In this document: positions 31,595 to 40,769 of the stretch, piece by piece
How the letters are laid out: every line of letters begins with the position of its first letter
Numbering within the stretch: position 1 is the stretch's first letter
Assembly (NCBI RefSeq): GCF_000175935.2
Contig: NC_014837.1
Coordinates: 3,720,001-3,784,000 of the forward strand
DNA: 64,000 nucleotides
Direction of reading: 5' to 3'
Source: Pantoea sp. At-9b
GTDB lineage: Bacteria > Pseudomonadota > Gammaproteobacteria > Enterobacterales > Enterobacteriaceae
Translations under genes and position numbers: made by a program
Notes under the pieces: model-generated
Databases searched by the model: none
What the model was told of the DNA's origin: nothing
Seen by the model: the letters and a program-made list of their open reading frames with translations, nothing else

Positions 31595-32848
31595 TCAGCT
31601 TAAACTCAAATAACTTCTCCCCCTATGACTTGGTGCCACTGGTACACCACGAGCGACTAGATGAAATCGCTCAAGTTTAGGTGCAATTATATGAACAACA
31701 AATACTGAACCTCTTTCTAAAACAGACCAGTAAGCACTAATATCAGCAGATTTCAATCTATCAATAATTGTATTAATTTGGTTCTTAATTGGCATTGAGG
31801 ATATTGAATTATTTATTTTGTTTTTTTCATAATCCTCAATTAACTCCTCTCCTCCCAGATAACCAAAGCATCCTTTATCTAATAAGCAACGAGTATAGTT
31901 CGGTAGTCTACTAAAATCCAAATCGCCTAAGCCAGGTTTCAATTTACCATTAAAAGTATGTGCATGAAACGACTGGACGGTTTCCAACAAAGCCCTTTCT
32001 ATCGCATAATCAAATGAAAGTGATGATCCAGATCCAAAGTAACGCCCCTCGCCTTCAACAGATAAAGATGCAAGAGCCACAGGTATATTTAGATCATTTG
32101 TTATATCCCAAATTATTACCCTCCCTTTAGTTTCACTTTCAATGACTGATATTAAACTGTGAAGTTGTGATGGGAGATTTAATAAATTTATCCTTCTTAC
32201 TGGCGCTGCGGCCTTACGAAAAATAGTCCTGATAAGCTCTATTCCAATAGCATCCCGCTCAACAATCTCCAGAAGACCATGGAGTATTGCTTCATCCAAT
32301 GAAGCTCCACAAGCCGTACCTGAATTAGTGCTATACCTCTTTGCTGAAAATTTATTTAACGCGTTTATCTCCTTTGAATCACTTGGGTTAAAATATGGGT
32401 TAGTTAGAAAATATGGGAATGAAAGGGGATCTTCTGAAGAATTAAAAGAATTGTATTTTTTTCGGGAGAAAAAAACATCGTTACTTCCAAAAATTCTTTT
32501 GAAGTCTGGTGTGGATAATTGCAACCTATTATCTGCACCATCAAGATCTAATTTCTCTACAGACAAATCATTGGGAGGAATTGAAAATATAGAATGCAGA
32601 TGCTCTATTGCCTCATACATACCTGATGCAATAGCTTGATCACCAATACCTTTACCAAGCCCATTTGAATATCTTCCAGCCTCATTAATTATTTCGCATT
32701 GAGTTGTTTTTATTACGCTTCCATAAGTTTTGATGGAAACATCAAAACCCAACTCATGCAAATAACCATTGGCGTTTTCTATTGCTTGTTTAACATCAAT
32801 ATTACGTTCATTTTCGCTATATGTTTTGAGTGCCCCAGATAGTATCAT
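31595..32848 (-). CDS. YcaO-family ATP-dependent cyclodehydratase-like protein
   Basis: 417 residues. The three ATP/Mg-binding blocks of the YcaO fold are intact: GLGKGIGDQAIASGMYEAIEH (about 63-83, the GKG lysine and Glu), SLDEAILHGLLEIVERDA (about 183-200), and ERALLETVQSFHA (about 284-296). YcaO enzymes phosphorylate peptide amide oxygens to make azolines, thioamides or amidines. There is no ThiF/E1-like partner, TfuA, dehydrogenase or transporter nearby, and the C-terminus does not end in PxPxP. It follows a 68-codon gene by 42 bases with an AGGTGG box. AT-rich throughout, unlike the phage core. The target substrate is unknown. Confidence 0.88.
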   Translation of the reverse strand: MILSGALKTYSENERNIDVKQAIENANGYLHELGFDVSIKTYGSVIKTTQCEIINEAGRYSNGLGKGIGDQAIASGMYEAIEHLHSIFSIPPNDLSVEKLDLDGADNRLQLSTPDFKRIFGSNDVFFSRKKYNSFNSSEDPLSFPYFLTNPYFNPSDSKEINALNKFSAKRYSTNSGTACGASLDEAILHGLLEIVERDAIGIELIRTIFRKAAAPVRRINLLNLPSQLHSLISVIESETKGRVIIWDITNDLNIPVALASLSVEGEGRYFGSGSSLSFDYAIERALLETVQSFHAHTFNGKLKPGLGDLDFSRLPNYTRCLLDKGCFGYLGGEELIEDYEKNKINNSISSMPIKNQINTIIDRLKSADISAYWSVLERGSVFVVHIIAPKLERFHLVARGVPVAPSHRGRSYLSLS

Positions 32849-32890
32849 TTTACCACCTTGCCCATCGTACCTATTTAAAGATAAAAAATA

Positions 32891-33097
32891 TCAATCGGTA
32901 TTCAATTTTAATATATCTAACAATTCTTGAATTTCCTCAAGTTCAAAATAAATTTGTTTTTCATTCTCCCCACTTATATGTATGCTAATGTTGGTTTTCC
33001 CGTTTTTATCTACACCAGCTTCCTCCAGAGCCTCATGCAATCTAATTAGTACAGTTTTAAAGCCAGCCTCTTCACTTTCAAACAGTAAATAACCCAT
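32891..33097 (-). CDS. Small acidic protein encoded with YcaO
   Basis: 68 residues, rich in Glu and Leu, predicted beta-alpha-beta then a C-terminal amphipathic helix (EELEEIQELLDILK region). It contains no Cys and few Ser/Thr, so it is not an obvious azole precursor peptide, though backbone thioamidation would not need them. The ATG at 33097 has a GGAG box seven bases upstream. It precedes ycaO in the same AT-rich unit and may be its substrate, adaptor or regulator. I do not recognise a family. Confidence 0.7.
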   Translation of the reverse strand: MGYLLFESEEAGFKTVLIRLHEALEEAGVDKNGKTNISIHISGENEKQIYFELEEIQELLDILKLNTD

Positions 33098-33588
33098 ATC
33101 CTATCTCCAATTGACTGTCACAGAAGTCATTGTGTCCTGACTTAAATAAATTCTAGTTAAATCAAGCCACATAGCATAGAAAGAACCATTGTATCTCTAT
33201 AACTACTCGTGTAAAGATAACTAAGTATATAGATTAGAAATGGAATAGATGCATAGTTTTGTTAAGTAAATTAGCCCACTAATTTCTTACTGTACTAAGC
33301 AATAGTAAATCACTGCTCGATACCTAGAACTTAAATCCGTTGAATACCATTGATTTTATTATATATTTTTTACGAGCATTTCCATATTTCTTTAGACACG
33401 CTAAGTTTAATCCTAACTTTTTATTTTGTATCGATATGTCGTAAAAAACTTCGTTTCAACATTAGGTACAACCAAAAGAGGTAACGTCTATTCTTGGCAC
33501 AGAGATTTCTATCAGCTTAGGTTAAGCTCTGTGCCGTAACAAGTACCACTGAAAGTCTGAGCTAATACCCTTTAGAACACCGCAACAA
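33098..33588. other. AT-rich gap between cargo and ogr
   Basis: No frame longer than about 13 codons with a start was found on either strand, so no hidden precursor peptide for YcaO is evident. A long hairpin lies at 33496-33535: GGCACAGAG (33496-33504) pairs with CTCTGTGCC (33527-33535), enclosing AGCTTA-GGT-TAAGCT. It has no U-tract. It marks the change from AT-rich cargo to phage core and lies just past the end of ogr. Confidence 0.5.
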
Positions 33589-33807
33589 TCACAACCACAG
33601 TGGTTGCTGCTGGTTTCTTCCAGGATGCGGTGGTACAGGTTTAACGCTGCCGGGCTTCATGATGATCTCTGACACTGTCTCATGAGATTTGAAGGTACAA
33701 CTGCAATTGATGTTCTGGCACTGGTTATAACGTTCTTTGGTTGTTGCCGATACCTGAAAGCTGCTTCGTGTATGTGCGGCATTCCCGCACAGTGGACAAT
33801 TCATCAT
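33589..33807 (-). CDS. ogr: Late gene activator Ogr/Delta
   Basis: 72 residues, exactly P2 Ogr size. The zinc-binding pattern C4-x2-C7 ... C30-x4-C35 and TTKERYNQCQN are diagnostic. Ogr binds TGT-N12-ACA boxes at -55 of the late promoters and contacts RNA polymerase alpha. Start: ATG at 33807 with a perfect GGAGG seven bases upstream. It follows gene D, the last tail gene, as in P2, where the attachment site comes next; here cargo lies in between. Confidence 0.94.
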   Translation of the reverse strand: MMNCPLCGNAAHTRSSFQVSATTKERYNQCQNINCSCTFKSHETVSEIIMKPGSVKPVPPHPGRNQQQPLWL

Positions 33808-33871
33808 TTTAACGCCTCCACAATCCCAATTGAGATGGATATTAATCATTATTTCCCTTTTGCGATAGCAT

Positions 33872-34969
33872 TCATTCCATTTCAAGCGAATCAATTTTTA
33901 CTTCAAGATCCATACTGGTGGTAAATCCGCTATCACCCAGGCTGTGCGTCAACGTTGTGATAATCCATGCCCCGCCATCGATCTGCTGTTTAAACCCGCT
34001 TACCTTTACCGGCATTTCCGTATAGAGATCGGCCCGCCCCCGCGCCAGCTGAATGGAAAACGTCGCCACACCACGTTGCAGACGCTCCCACTGCATTTTG
34101 GCGGCACGTTCGGCATTTGCCCTGGTGGCATAGGTCCGGCTCAGTACCAGCACGTTTTCATCCGTGCCAATCAGGTAGTCGCCCTGTTTAGCTTCCGGCT
34201 CTTTCTTCGTTGCCGTGCTGGTTTTGCGGCGGCGCTTCACCTTTGTCACTTCTTTCTTTTCCGGTTCACGCGTATGCAGCCAGCTGGCAATCACGCCGGT
34301 GTAGGCGTCACGGTCAGCCAGGGTAAAGCGGTGGCTGTCTCCGTCTTTGCGCTGCAACGTCATCACCGGCAGCACTTTACCGCTGGCCGTTTTGCCCTGG
34401 CCCTGACGGATAAACAGCAGGTTGCCGTTTTTGATGCAGGCAATCGCGCCACACTGCCGGGCCAGCCGCATCAGAAAGCTGGCGTCGGATTCGTTGGTCT
34501 GGTCCAGATGGTCAATCGCCATCTTTGCCACATCATCACCCAGCGCCATCTCCAGCTTGTGCCTGCCCGCAATCTCTTTCACCATGTCGCCCACGGTGGT
34601 GTCATGCCATGACTTTTCACGCCGGGTGTTCAGCGTTTCGCGAAAATCCGCGCTGCGCGCACGGAGTACAAGCCGGTCAGGCGCGCCGGTATGCTCGATT
34701 TCGTCCACGGTGTAACTGCCTTTCGGTGTCAGCAGCTGCCCCTGCCAGCCCAGCGCCAGCGTGAGCACCACGCCCCGGCGCGGCAGCTGTAACTGGCCGT
34801 CGGCGTCGTCCAGCTCAATATCCAGCTGGTCCGCTTCAAAGCCCCGGTTATCCGTGAGCGTGAGGCTAATAAGCCGCTTCTCTATCTTCTGCGTGATGTC
34901 AGCCCCTTCCAGCGTCAGCCGGAACGCGGGCGCGTTAGCGGCCCCTGTTACCCATTCTGCACCGGTCAT
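33872..34969 (-). CDS. D: Phage tail protein gpD (baseplate hub-like)
   Basis: 365 residues, P2 gpD family (late control D / GPD), structurally a gp27/VgrG-like hub protein. LTLEGADITQKIEKRLISLTLTD-type opening and EADQLDIELDDADGQL are typical; a Lys/Arg-rich linker (VKRRRKT) sits near residue 245. Its start overlaps the U stop by ATGA. It sits at the tail tip beneath the tube. Confidence 0.93.
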   Translation of the reverse strand: MTGAEWVTGAANAPAFRLTLEGADITQKIEKRLISLTLTDNRGFEADQLDIELDDADGQLQLPRRGVVLTLALGWQGQLLTPKGSYTVDEIEHTGAPDRLVLRARSADFRETLNTRREKSWHDTTVGDMVKEIAGRHKLEMALGDDVAKMAIDHLDQTNESDASFLMRLARQCGAIACIKNGNLLFIRQGQGKTASGKVLPVMTLQRKDGDSHRFTLADRDAYTGVIASWLHTREPEKKEVTKVKRRRKTSTATKKEPEAKQGDYLIGTDENVLVLSRTYATRANAERAAKMQWERLQRGVATFSIQLARGRADLYTEMPVKVSGFKQQIDGGAWIITTLTHSLGDSGFTTSMDLEVKIDSLEME

Positions 34970-35451
34970 GACAGCAGCCCACCCACAGCAGACGTTAACT
35001 GACCGGCGGCACTGGTGGCCGCGCTTTTGATTGCCGTCAGCTGGTCGCTGAGGCTGCCGAACATCTCACCCAGCGACTCATCGGTACGTTTTAGCGTGAG
35101 CGTGAACTCGATACGGCGGCATACGCCGTCACTGAAAAACTCCGCTTTGGTCTGGCTCAGGCTCTCAATCACGAACATGCCGTAAATCGTTCCGCTGCCC
35201 TCAATCAGCGGCCACGCACGCCCCAGCTCGGCAATCTGCTCCAGCGCAAACAGCGACAGCCGCCCGCCGGTGATTTCCGGCAGCAGCACGCCGGACAGCG
35301 TCACGGTGTCGTTATCCGGTCCGAGGAACTGCACGGAAGGGCGAAAGCCAACCCGGTTGTTGGACGGAAACCGCCAGCTGCGCTGGAGTTGCAGCTGCTG
35401 GTAAGGGACCGTCTTCAGCATAAAAACGAATAAACCCAGCGTCATCATCAT
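34966..35451 (-). CDS. U: Phage tail protein gpU
   Basis: 161 residues, P2 GpU family: start MMMTLGLFVFMLKTVPYQ and the QRSWRFPSNNRVG segment. It is a tail morphogenesis/baseplate protein. It overlaps T by ATGA upstream and D by ATGA downstream, so T-U-D are translationally linked. Confidence 0.94.
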   Translation of the reverse strand: MMMTLGLFVFMLKTVPYQQLQLQRSWRFPSNNRVGFRPSVQFLGPDNDTVTLSGVLLPEITGGRLSLFALEQIAELGRAWPLIEGSGTIYGMFVIESLSQTKAEFFSDGVCRRIEFTLTLKRTDESLGEMFGSLSDQLTAIKSAATSAAGQLTSAVGGLLS

Positions 35452-38222
35452 GAATCAAATCCTCCCCGGTCACTGTAGGAACTGCGCGCCCGTGCCTGCG
35501 CGTTGCGCTCTTTTTCTTCCAGCCTGCGCATCAGCTCATCCAGCAGGTCGCCCCTGTTCTGCCCCGGTTGCTGCACAATATGGATATCGTATTTACCCCG
35601 CATGATGATCGGCGGCCCGGACTGCCCGGCACCGGCTGCGCCTGTTACTGCGGTCTGCGCTTTCGCGGGCAGGGCCATCGGATGAACCGGGCGGGTAGCG
35701 GCTGGCGTGGCGGCAACACCCATTGCCAGTGCGGCAGAGGCGGCCAGCGAAGCGGTGCGGCGGCGGCTGATGATACTGGCCGGGCCGTTCACAATTTCCG
35801 GCCCGTTCTCGCCCACGATGCCGAACTGCCCGGACGGGATAAACCCGCCGCTGTCATACAGCCCGGCAAAGCCGGTTGCGGATTTCTCGCTGCGACCAGG
35901 CACAACCGGCACGGCAGTTTTATCCCCGCCCAGCTTCAGAAAGTCCGGCAGGTAATCGGTGAGGGAAGACAGCTTACTTTTCAGCGCTTCCCACTTCTGA
36001 CTGATACCTGCCAGCAGGCCATCAATCATCTGTGAACCGGCCTCCTGAAAACGTTCGGGCAACGCCCTGGCAGTATCGACAATCTCTTCCCATTTACCGG
36101 CGATTGCCGCTTTGATGCTGTCCCACGCCCCGGCGATACCTGCGCGAATAGCATCCCAGTTTTTATAAATCAGCCCCGGCAGGGTGTAATTCATAAATAC
36201 CGACTTTATAAACTCCCATGCCCCCGAAACCGCCCCTTTGATTCCTTCCCACGCCGCCGCAGTAAAGTTTTTAATGCCTTCCCACAGTGCGAGGAATTTT
36301 GGCCCCAGCGTGTCCCAGTGCTGCCAGATATAAAGCGCACCGGCAGCAATCAAGCCGACAACCGCCAGAATGGGGTTTGCCATCATCAGCCGCCCCAGCC
36401 ACAGAATGGCATTACCCACGAGGCCCATTGCACCCCGGATAAGACTAAACGCGCTCACGGCTTTGATACCCAGCACGCCGCAGCTGAGACGTAGCATCGC
36501 CATCGGGCCGAGGATCGCCGCCGCAGCCAGCGACAGCGCCCCCACCGCAGTGGCAGCAATGGCAAATCCGGCAGTCAGCTTGAACAGCCCTGCCGTCAGC
36601 TGCGGGTGCTGCTTAACGAATTCACCCAGTGCACCGGCGAGGTTCCCCAGCCAGTCGGCCAGCTGTTTCAGCGCAGGCGCAACGGTTTCCCCGATGGCGG
36701 CCATTGAGTTGGTAAACGAACCGGTGGCGGCTTCCCATTTGTTGCCCAGGGTGTTAAGCGAGGCGTCCACGCGCTCGCGCAGTGATGCCTGATTCTCCAG
36801 CTTTGCGGCGGTTTCCCGATAGCCATCCACGCCTTTGGTTATCATGATGTTCAGCACCTGCAACGTCTCCGCATCGTCGCCAAACATCGTTTTCAGCGTT
36901 GTCAGCCGCTGCTGCGTGCTGAGTTTTTGCAGCTGCGCCAGCTGTCCGTACATCTTATCGATGCCGCCAAACTCCCCCTTGCCGTTGGTGAAATCGAATT
37001 TCACCCCCGTCCCTTTCAGCGCCGCATTGGTCTTTGCGACTTTATTCGCGTCCATCATGCCCTGAAAAACTTTGCGGTAGGCGTTACCCGCCGCCTCACC
37101 GGCCATGCTCGACTGGTCCGCCATCACCAGCAGCGGCGCGAAGGTCTTCGCCGCCTCCAGTCCCTTCATCTTGATGATGTCCATCGCGCTGCCGATTTTG
37201 GCGTAACCCTGAAGCATGTTTTCCGAATCAACGCCCGCATAAAATCCCTTCTGGATGATATCGGTCAGCGCCATCATGTCCTTTTCGCTGGTCTGCGTCG
37301 CATCCTGCAACTTCGCGGCAAACTCTGCCGCATCCGTGGGGGCCATTTTCAGCTGCACGCCAAGATACGCGGTTGCCTCACCCAGCCCGCCCAAAATCAC
37401 CTGTGCGCTCATGCCCTGACGGCGCAGCATGGTCATCATGTTCTGAAAGTCCGCCGTGGTGCCGGGCAGCTTGTCGCCCAGGCTGACGGCCAGCCGGTTG
37501 ATTTTCTCAAACTCCGGCGCAACCTTTGCCCCCGGTCCCATCAGTGAGGCGGCCAGCTGCGTGGCGGCGTCTTCCGACTCGGCATAAGCCCGCACCGGGG
37601 CCAGCATGGTCATGCCGGTTGTTACGCCGGTTGCCACCATGCCCGCACCGTTCCCGGCCAGGCTGTTACGCATCGCTGTAGTTTTTTCATGGCGCGCCCG
37701 GATGGCGGCCAGCTTCTGCTGGCGTTCGCCCAGCTTACGCAGCTCTCCCTGCTGGCGTTCAATGGCTCCGCTGGTCGCCTGTGCATCCGTCTTCAGACGA
37801 CGTTGTGCGGCACTCAGCTGTTTTGTATCGATCCCGGCGGCGTTCAGTGCCTCGCGCTGGCGCTGCACGGACAGGCGCAGGCCGTTAAAGGTCTGCTGTA
37901 ACTCACTGGCGCGGTTCTTTGCCTGCTCCAGCACTCTGGCCTGTTGTGCCGTGGGCCGGTTGGTAGCGGCAAACTGTGTTGCCAGCGCGGCCGCCTCCTG
38001 CCGGGCGGTCGCCAGATTCTTTTCCGTGATGGCAAGCTGGGCGCGGGTTTTGCGAAAACCATCAATGCGGCCTGCCTGCTCGTTGAGGGATTTCAGGCTG
38101 TCTTTGCTGGCCTTCAGGGCGGCGGACAGCTCTTTAGAGCCGTCACGCGCGTTACGAAAGGGGCGGGTGATTTTATCCACCGCGCTTAATACCACCTGCA
38201 TACGCAGGTTTTTGTCACTCAT
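35448..38222 (-). CDS. T: Tail tape measure protein gpT
   Basis: 924 residues. An N-terminal coiled-coil region (about 30-190) rich in Ala, Gln, Arg and Lys, the conserved phage tape-measure core (about 210-450, AESEDAATQLAASLMG onward), and hydrophobic helices at about 530-640. It sets tail length and is ejected with DNA. The ATG at 38222 (MSDKNLRM) has GGAG nine bases upstream; a GTG at 38228 is too close to that box. It overlaps the E' frame. Confidence 0.95.
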   Translation of the reverse strand: MSDKNLRMQVVLSAVDKITRPFRNARDGSKELSAALKASKDSLKSLNEQAGRIDGFRKTRAQLAITEKNLATARQEAAALATQFAATNRPTAQQARVLEQAKNRASELQQTFNGLRLSVQRQREALNAAGIDTKQLSAAQRRLKTDAQATSGAIERQQGELRKLGERQQKLAAIRARHEKTTAMRNSLAGNGAGMVATGVTTGMTMLAPVRAYAESEDAATQLAASLMGPGAKVAPEFEKINRLAVSLGDKLPGTTADFQNMMTMLRRQGMSAQVILGGLGEATAYLGVQLKMAPTDAAEFAAKLQDATQTSEKDMMALTDIIQKGFYAGVDSENMLQGYAKIGSAMDIIKMKGLEAAKTFAPLLVMADQSSMAGEAAGNAYRKVFQGMMDANKVAKTNAALKGTGVKFDFTNGKGEFGGIDKMYGQLAQLQKLSTQQRLTTLKTMFGDDAETLQVLNIMITKGVDGYRETAAKLENQASLRERVDASLNTLGNKWEAATGSFTNSMAAIGETVAPALKQLADWLGNLAGALGEFVKQHPQLTAGLFKLTAGFAIAATAVGALSLAAAAILGPMAMLRLSCGVLGIKAVSAFSLIRGAMGLVGNAILWLGRLMMANPILAVVGLIAAGALYIWQHWDTLGPKFLALWEGIKNFTAAAWEGIKGAVSGAWEFIKSVFMNYTLPGLIYKNWDAIRAGIAGAWDSIKAAIAGKWEEIVDTARALPERFQEAGSQMIDGLLAGISQKWEALKSKLSSLTDYLPDFLKLGGDKTAVPVVPGRSEKSATGFAGLYDSGGFIPSGQFGIVGENGPEIVNGPASIISRRRTASLAASAALAMGVAATPAATRPVHPMALPAKAQTAVTGAAGAGQSGPPIIMRGKYDIHIVQQPGQNRGDLLDELMRRLEEKERNAQARARSSYSDRGGFDS

Positions 38223-38337
38223 CGTCACCGGCTCCGCTGCGAAGAATTGCCCTGTGCCGCCACTCCAGCACCTCGGGCAGAGGCATATCGTCCGTAACGG
38301 AGGGCGGCCAGTGAAACACCGTGGCGATGTCCGCCAC
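38215..38337 (-). CDS. E': Tail assembly protein gpE' (frame reached by -1 shift)
   Basis: 40 codons from a GTG at 38337, containing VADIATVFHWPPS and ending RSGAGDDE, the GpE family signature. In P2 this frame is expressed as an extension of E by a -1 ribosomal frameshift, giving E+E'. Here the open E' frame continues back without stop to the slippery site at 38391-38397, so the fusion would span 38654 to 38215. The last codons overlap the start of T. Confidence 0.88.
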   Translation of the reverse strand: MADIATVFHWPPSVTDDMPLPEVLEWRHRAILRSGAGDDE

Positions 38338-38351
38338 CAAATCGTCTACCG

Positions 38352-38654
38352 TCAGGCCGTCGGGAAAGCCGACAGCGCCGACTTCGGCAACAAAAAAGTG
38401 ACCACCTCCACCGACAGGGAAAGCAGGTCAGCCGGGTCCATTTCCACGATTTCGTGCGGTTGCAGTGCCGGTACGCTGATACGCGGTAGCACCACCATCA
38501 TGGCGTTCACATCCATGTCCATCAGCGCCTGAAGGCGAGTGCCGCGCAGGGAACCGGACTGCGGTTTGCGCAGCAGCACCTGAGTGATAATTTCCTTGCC
38601 GCGCTGGATCGGCGTGTCCAGTTCGACGATTTTTTCGATGATTTTGTCAGTCAT
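38352..38654 (-). CDS. E: Tail assembly chaperone gpE
   Basis: 100 residues, P2 gpE family (MTDKIIEKIVELDTPIQRG, then LRGTRLQALMDMDV). It is needed for tail assembly and not found in the virion. Near its 3' end the codons ACT-TTT-TTG provide a -1 slip that adds E'. It lies between FII and T as in P2 and lambda-like G/GT arrangements. Confidence 0.93.
   Translation of the reverse strand: MTDKIIEKIVELDTPIQRGKEIITQVLLRKPQSGSLRGTRLQALMDMDVNAMMVVLPRISVPALQPHEIVEMDPADLLSLSVEVVTFLLPKSALSAFPTA
38391..38397 (-). promoter_or_regulatory. -1 programmed frameshift site T-TTT-TTG
   Basis: On the minus strand the heptamer TTTTTTG is in the phase X-XXY-YYZ relative to E. Slipping by -1 reads straight into E' with no stop until 38215. 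The same element is established for P2 gene E. Confidence 0.88.
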
Positions 38655-38708
38655 GATTTTTTCCCGCTAAAGAGGTTAAGAGCGGCAGGGTTTCCCCTGC
38701 CGGGGTTA

Positions 38709-39224
38709 TCAGAGGCCGAGTGCGTTACGGTGTTCTTCCATCAGGTCGGTGCCGTCAACGATGTGGATCATGTTCACGAGGTCAATCTCATAGAGCACTT
38801 CGCCGTTGATGGTCAGCTTCGCGTAACTGTTGGTGCCGGACACTTTGGTGGTGCTGGATTCACCGGTCTTCCACTCGCCGGAATCCAGCTCCTTGTGCCG
38901 ACCACGCACCACCAGTTCCACCGCCTGAATTTCGTTGGTGTCATCGCGTTGCAGGGAACCGGTAAAGCGCAGCTGAATACCGTCCACGGTGGCCGTTCCC
39001 AGCTGTTTGAACAGCAGGGACTCGGTGCCGCCGATGGTGAATTCGGTATCCAGCGCGCCGTCATCCAGCCCCATATCGATATCCACCGCACCGGCCATGC
39101 CGCCACCGCGATACTTTTCAAACTTGCGGGTGACTTTCGGCAGCGTCAGGGATTCGACCAGCCCCTGCCAGTTGTTACCGGCGTTAAACAGGTTGAGGTG
39201 CTTGAGTTTGCGGGGTAATGCCAT
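38709..39224 (-). CDS. FII: Major tail tube protein gpFII
   Basis: 171 residues, P2 FII family: MALPRKLKHLNLFNAG start and the KYRGGGMAGAVDIDMG segment. It polymerises into the inner tube of the contractile tail. It follows the sheath gene by 12 bases, in the order FI-FII-E-T. Confidence 0.96.
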   Translation of the reverse strand: MALPRKLKHLNLFNAGNNWQGLVESLTLPKVTRKFEKYRGGGMAGAVDIDMGLDDGALDTEFTIGGTESLLFKQLGTATVDGIQLRFTGSLQRDDTNEIQAVELVVRGRHKELDSGEWKTGESSTTKVSGTNSYAKLTINGEVLYEIDLVNMIHIVDGTDLMEEHRNALGL

Positions 39225-39236
39225 TGGTCTGTCTCC

Positions 39237-40406
39237 TTATGCGCTGACGCGGCTGGCGAAATCCACCAGGTACTGGTCGGTGATACGCTGACGCAGCAGC
39301 AGGTTTTCCAGCGGCGGCACCGGGGTGTAGTCGTAATCGATCAGCAGCTTCCCGGCCTTCAGCGTGTCCTTGTCGTTCACGCTTTCATCCAGCCAGCAGT
39401 CCGCGCCGATGAGATAGCCCTGACTGACCAGGCTGCGCAGCTTCGCGCGGATACTCTCGATGATGTCGCGCGCCAGTGACGGGTTCAACGGGCCATCCAC
39501 CGCCCACATCTGCGCTTCGGCCATCGTGTCCATCAGCACCTGCGCGGTGCGGGTGTAGTTCTCAAACGCAAACAGCGGATCATCACTCAGGCAGCGGGAA
39601 CCCCAGAAGCGGTAGCCGTCCTTGCGGATCAGCGTGGTGATGTCGTTCTGGTTCAGCAGGCCCGCATCCGTCGCCGGGTCCTGCAAATCCCAGAACACAT
39701 CCTTTGAAATGCCGGTAACACCGTTCACGCCGACGTTTGAGAGCGACTTATGCCAGCCTGTCTGTTCGTCGATTTTGGCGCGCAGCCCGAGTGCGCGGGC
39801 GGTGGCATAGGCCGCCGCGTCTGCGTTCAGTACGGTGCCAAAGCTGATAAAGTCCGGCCAGATAAGCATCCCTTCGCGCTGGCTGAAGTTGGCACGGTAG
39901 GCAATGGCTTCTTCCACGGTTTCGCAGCCGTAGGCCGACAGGTAGGAAAACGCGCGCAGGCTCTGCGCCACGCTCAGCAGTTCAGTCGCAACGGCCTGCG
40001 TATCATGTCCCGGCACGCCGAGAATGCGCGGCTTTACGCCACAGACAGACTGTGCGGCCAGCAGCGCTTTCATGCCGGTGCGCTGTCCGTTGACCACGCC
40101 GCCGATGATGTTGGACGTGGTTTCCGCTTCGGTTTCCCCCTGGGGAACACGCACCACAACGGTGACGGGTTTGGACTGGTCACCGATCGCATCCAGCGAG
40201 CGGGCCAGCGTGCCGGATTCCCCGGCCTTGCCGCTGGCGGTGAGCACATCAGTTAACAGCACCGGGCGGTTAAGGGGGAACGTGGCCGCGTCGGCGTCAT
40301 CGCCGGTGCAGACCAGTCCCACAATCGCCGTGCTGACGGTGGTAATGATTCGGCTGCCTTCGTTGATTTCTTCAACGCGCACGCCGTGGTGGTAATCCTG
40401 AGCCAT
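39237..40406 (-). CDS. FI: Tail sheath protein gpFI
   Basis: 389 residues, contractile phage sheath family: [17 protein letters not shown] opening, the LTDVLTA motif, and the C-terminal [16 protein letters not shown]. It forms the contractile sheath around FII. It begins the F operon, 71-88 bases downstream of an Ogr box, and has a GGAG site. Confidence 0.96.
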   Translation of the reverse strand: MAQDYHHGVRVEEINEGSRIITTVSTAIVGLVCTGDDADAATFPLNRPVLLTDVLTASGKAGESGTLARSLDAIGDQSKPVTVVVRVPQGETEAETTSNIIGGVVNGQRTGMKALLAAQSVCGVKPRILGVPGHDTQAVATELLSVAQSLRAFSYLSAYGCETVEEAIAYRANFSQREGMLIWPDFISFGTVLNADAAAYATARALGLRAKIDEQTGWHKSLSNVGVNGVTGISKDVFWDLQDPATDAGLLNQNDITTLIRKDGYRFWGSRCLSDDPLFAFENYTRTAQVLMDTMAEAQMWAVDGPLNPSLARDIIESIRAKLRSLVSQGYLIGADCWLDESVNDKDTLKAGKLLIDYDYTPVPPLENLLLRQRITDQYLVDFASRVSA

Positions 40407-40476
40407 AAAACGAATCTCCGGTTAAGGGGTTCCGTTATGGTCGGCGCTACGCCGGTTTGTCGCACTTACTTGCTGT

Positions 40477-40494
40477 TGTGTGGGGGATGGCACA
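40477..40494 (-). promoter_or_regulatory. Ogr box of late promoter PF
   Basis: TGT-GTGGGGGATGGC-ACA, exact TGT-N12-ACA. Its centre is about 79 bases from the FI start, so a start site 55 bases away would leave a leader of about 24 bases with the GGAG site. A CATAAC -10 (40434-40439, minus strand) fits. Confidence 0.8.
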
Positions 40495-40562
40495 ACCGAC
40501 AGCGGTCAGAGGCGAATCACGGGAATGGCGGGGGCGGTGTGTGCCCCCTGTTTGCGGGCTTT

Positions 40563-40769
40563 CTATTCTGCTGATGTTACTGCGTCTGCGTGGATGAAAA
40601 TGCCGTCCCGGTAAATATCACCAATCCCGGCTTCTGCCGGATCATCGACACGAACCGCGGTGAAACCCGTCCCCGGCGACCATTCGCTGACACCGTCCCA
40701 GCTGACCCGGTTAACCACTGACTTTGTTGCATCATCAATGACTGCATAGGTGTAGGTTTGTTCATCCAT
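40563..40769 (-). CDS. Small protein after tail fibre gene
   Basis: 68 residues with AVIDDATKSVVNRVSWDG and an IGDIYRDGIFI end. This type of short protein, alternating YAVID and W-D-G motifs, is common directly after tail fibre genes in enterobacterial phages and occupies the place of P2 gene G (fibre assembly) here, but its role is unproven. Its start overlaps the fibre stop by one base (TAATG). Confidence 0.75.
   Translation of the reverse strand: MDEQTYTYAVIDDATKSVVNRVSWDGVSEWSPGTGFTAVRVDDPAEAGIGDIYRDGIFIHADAVTSAE

Noticed and set aside
33098..33588. Search for a hidden precursor peptide of the YcaO cassette
   Set aside because: All frames with a start on either strand stop within about 13 codons, and none has a ribosome-binding site.
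36927..37547. 206-codon frame antisense to the tape measure gene
   Set aside because: Codon-bias shadow inside a clear gpT gene; no sign of translation.
40407..40562. A Z/fun-type cargo gene between the fibre genes and FI
   Set aside because: Only the Ogr promoter fits in this short interval; no gene is present.
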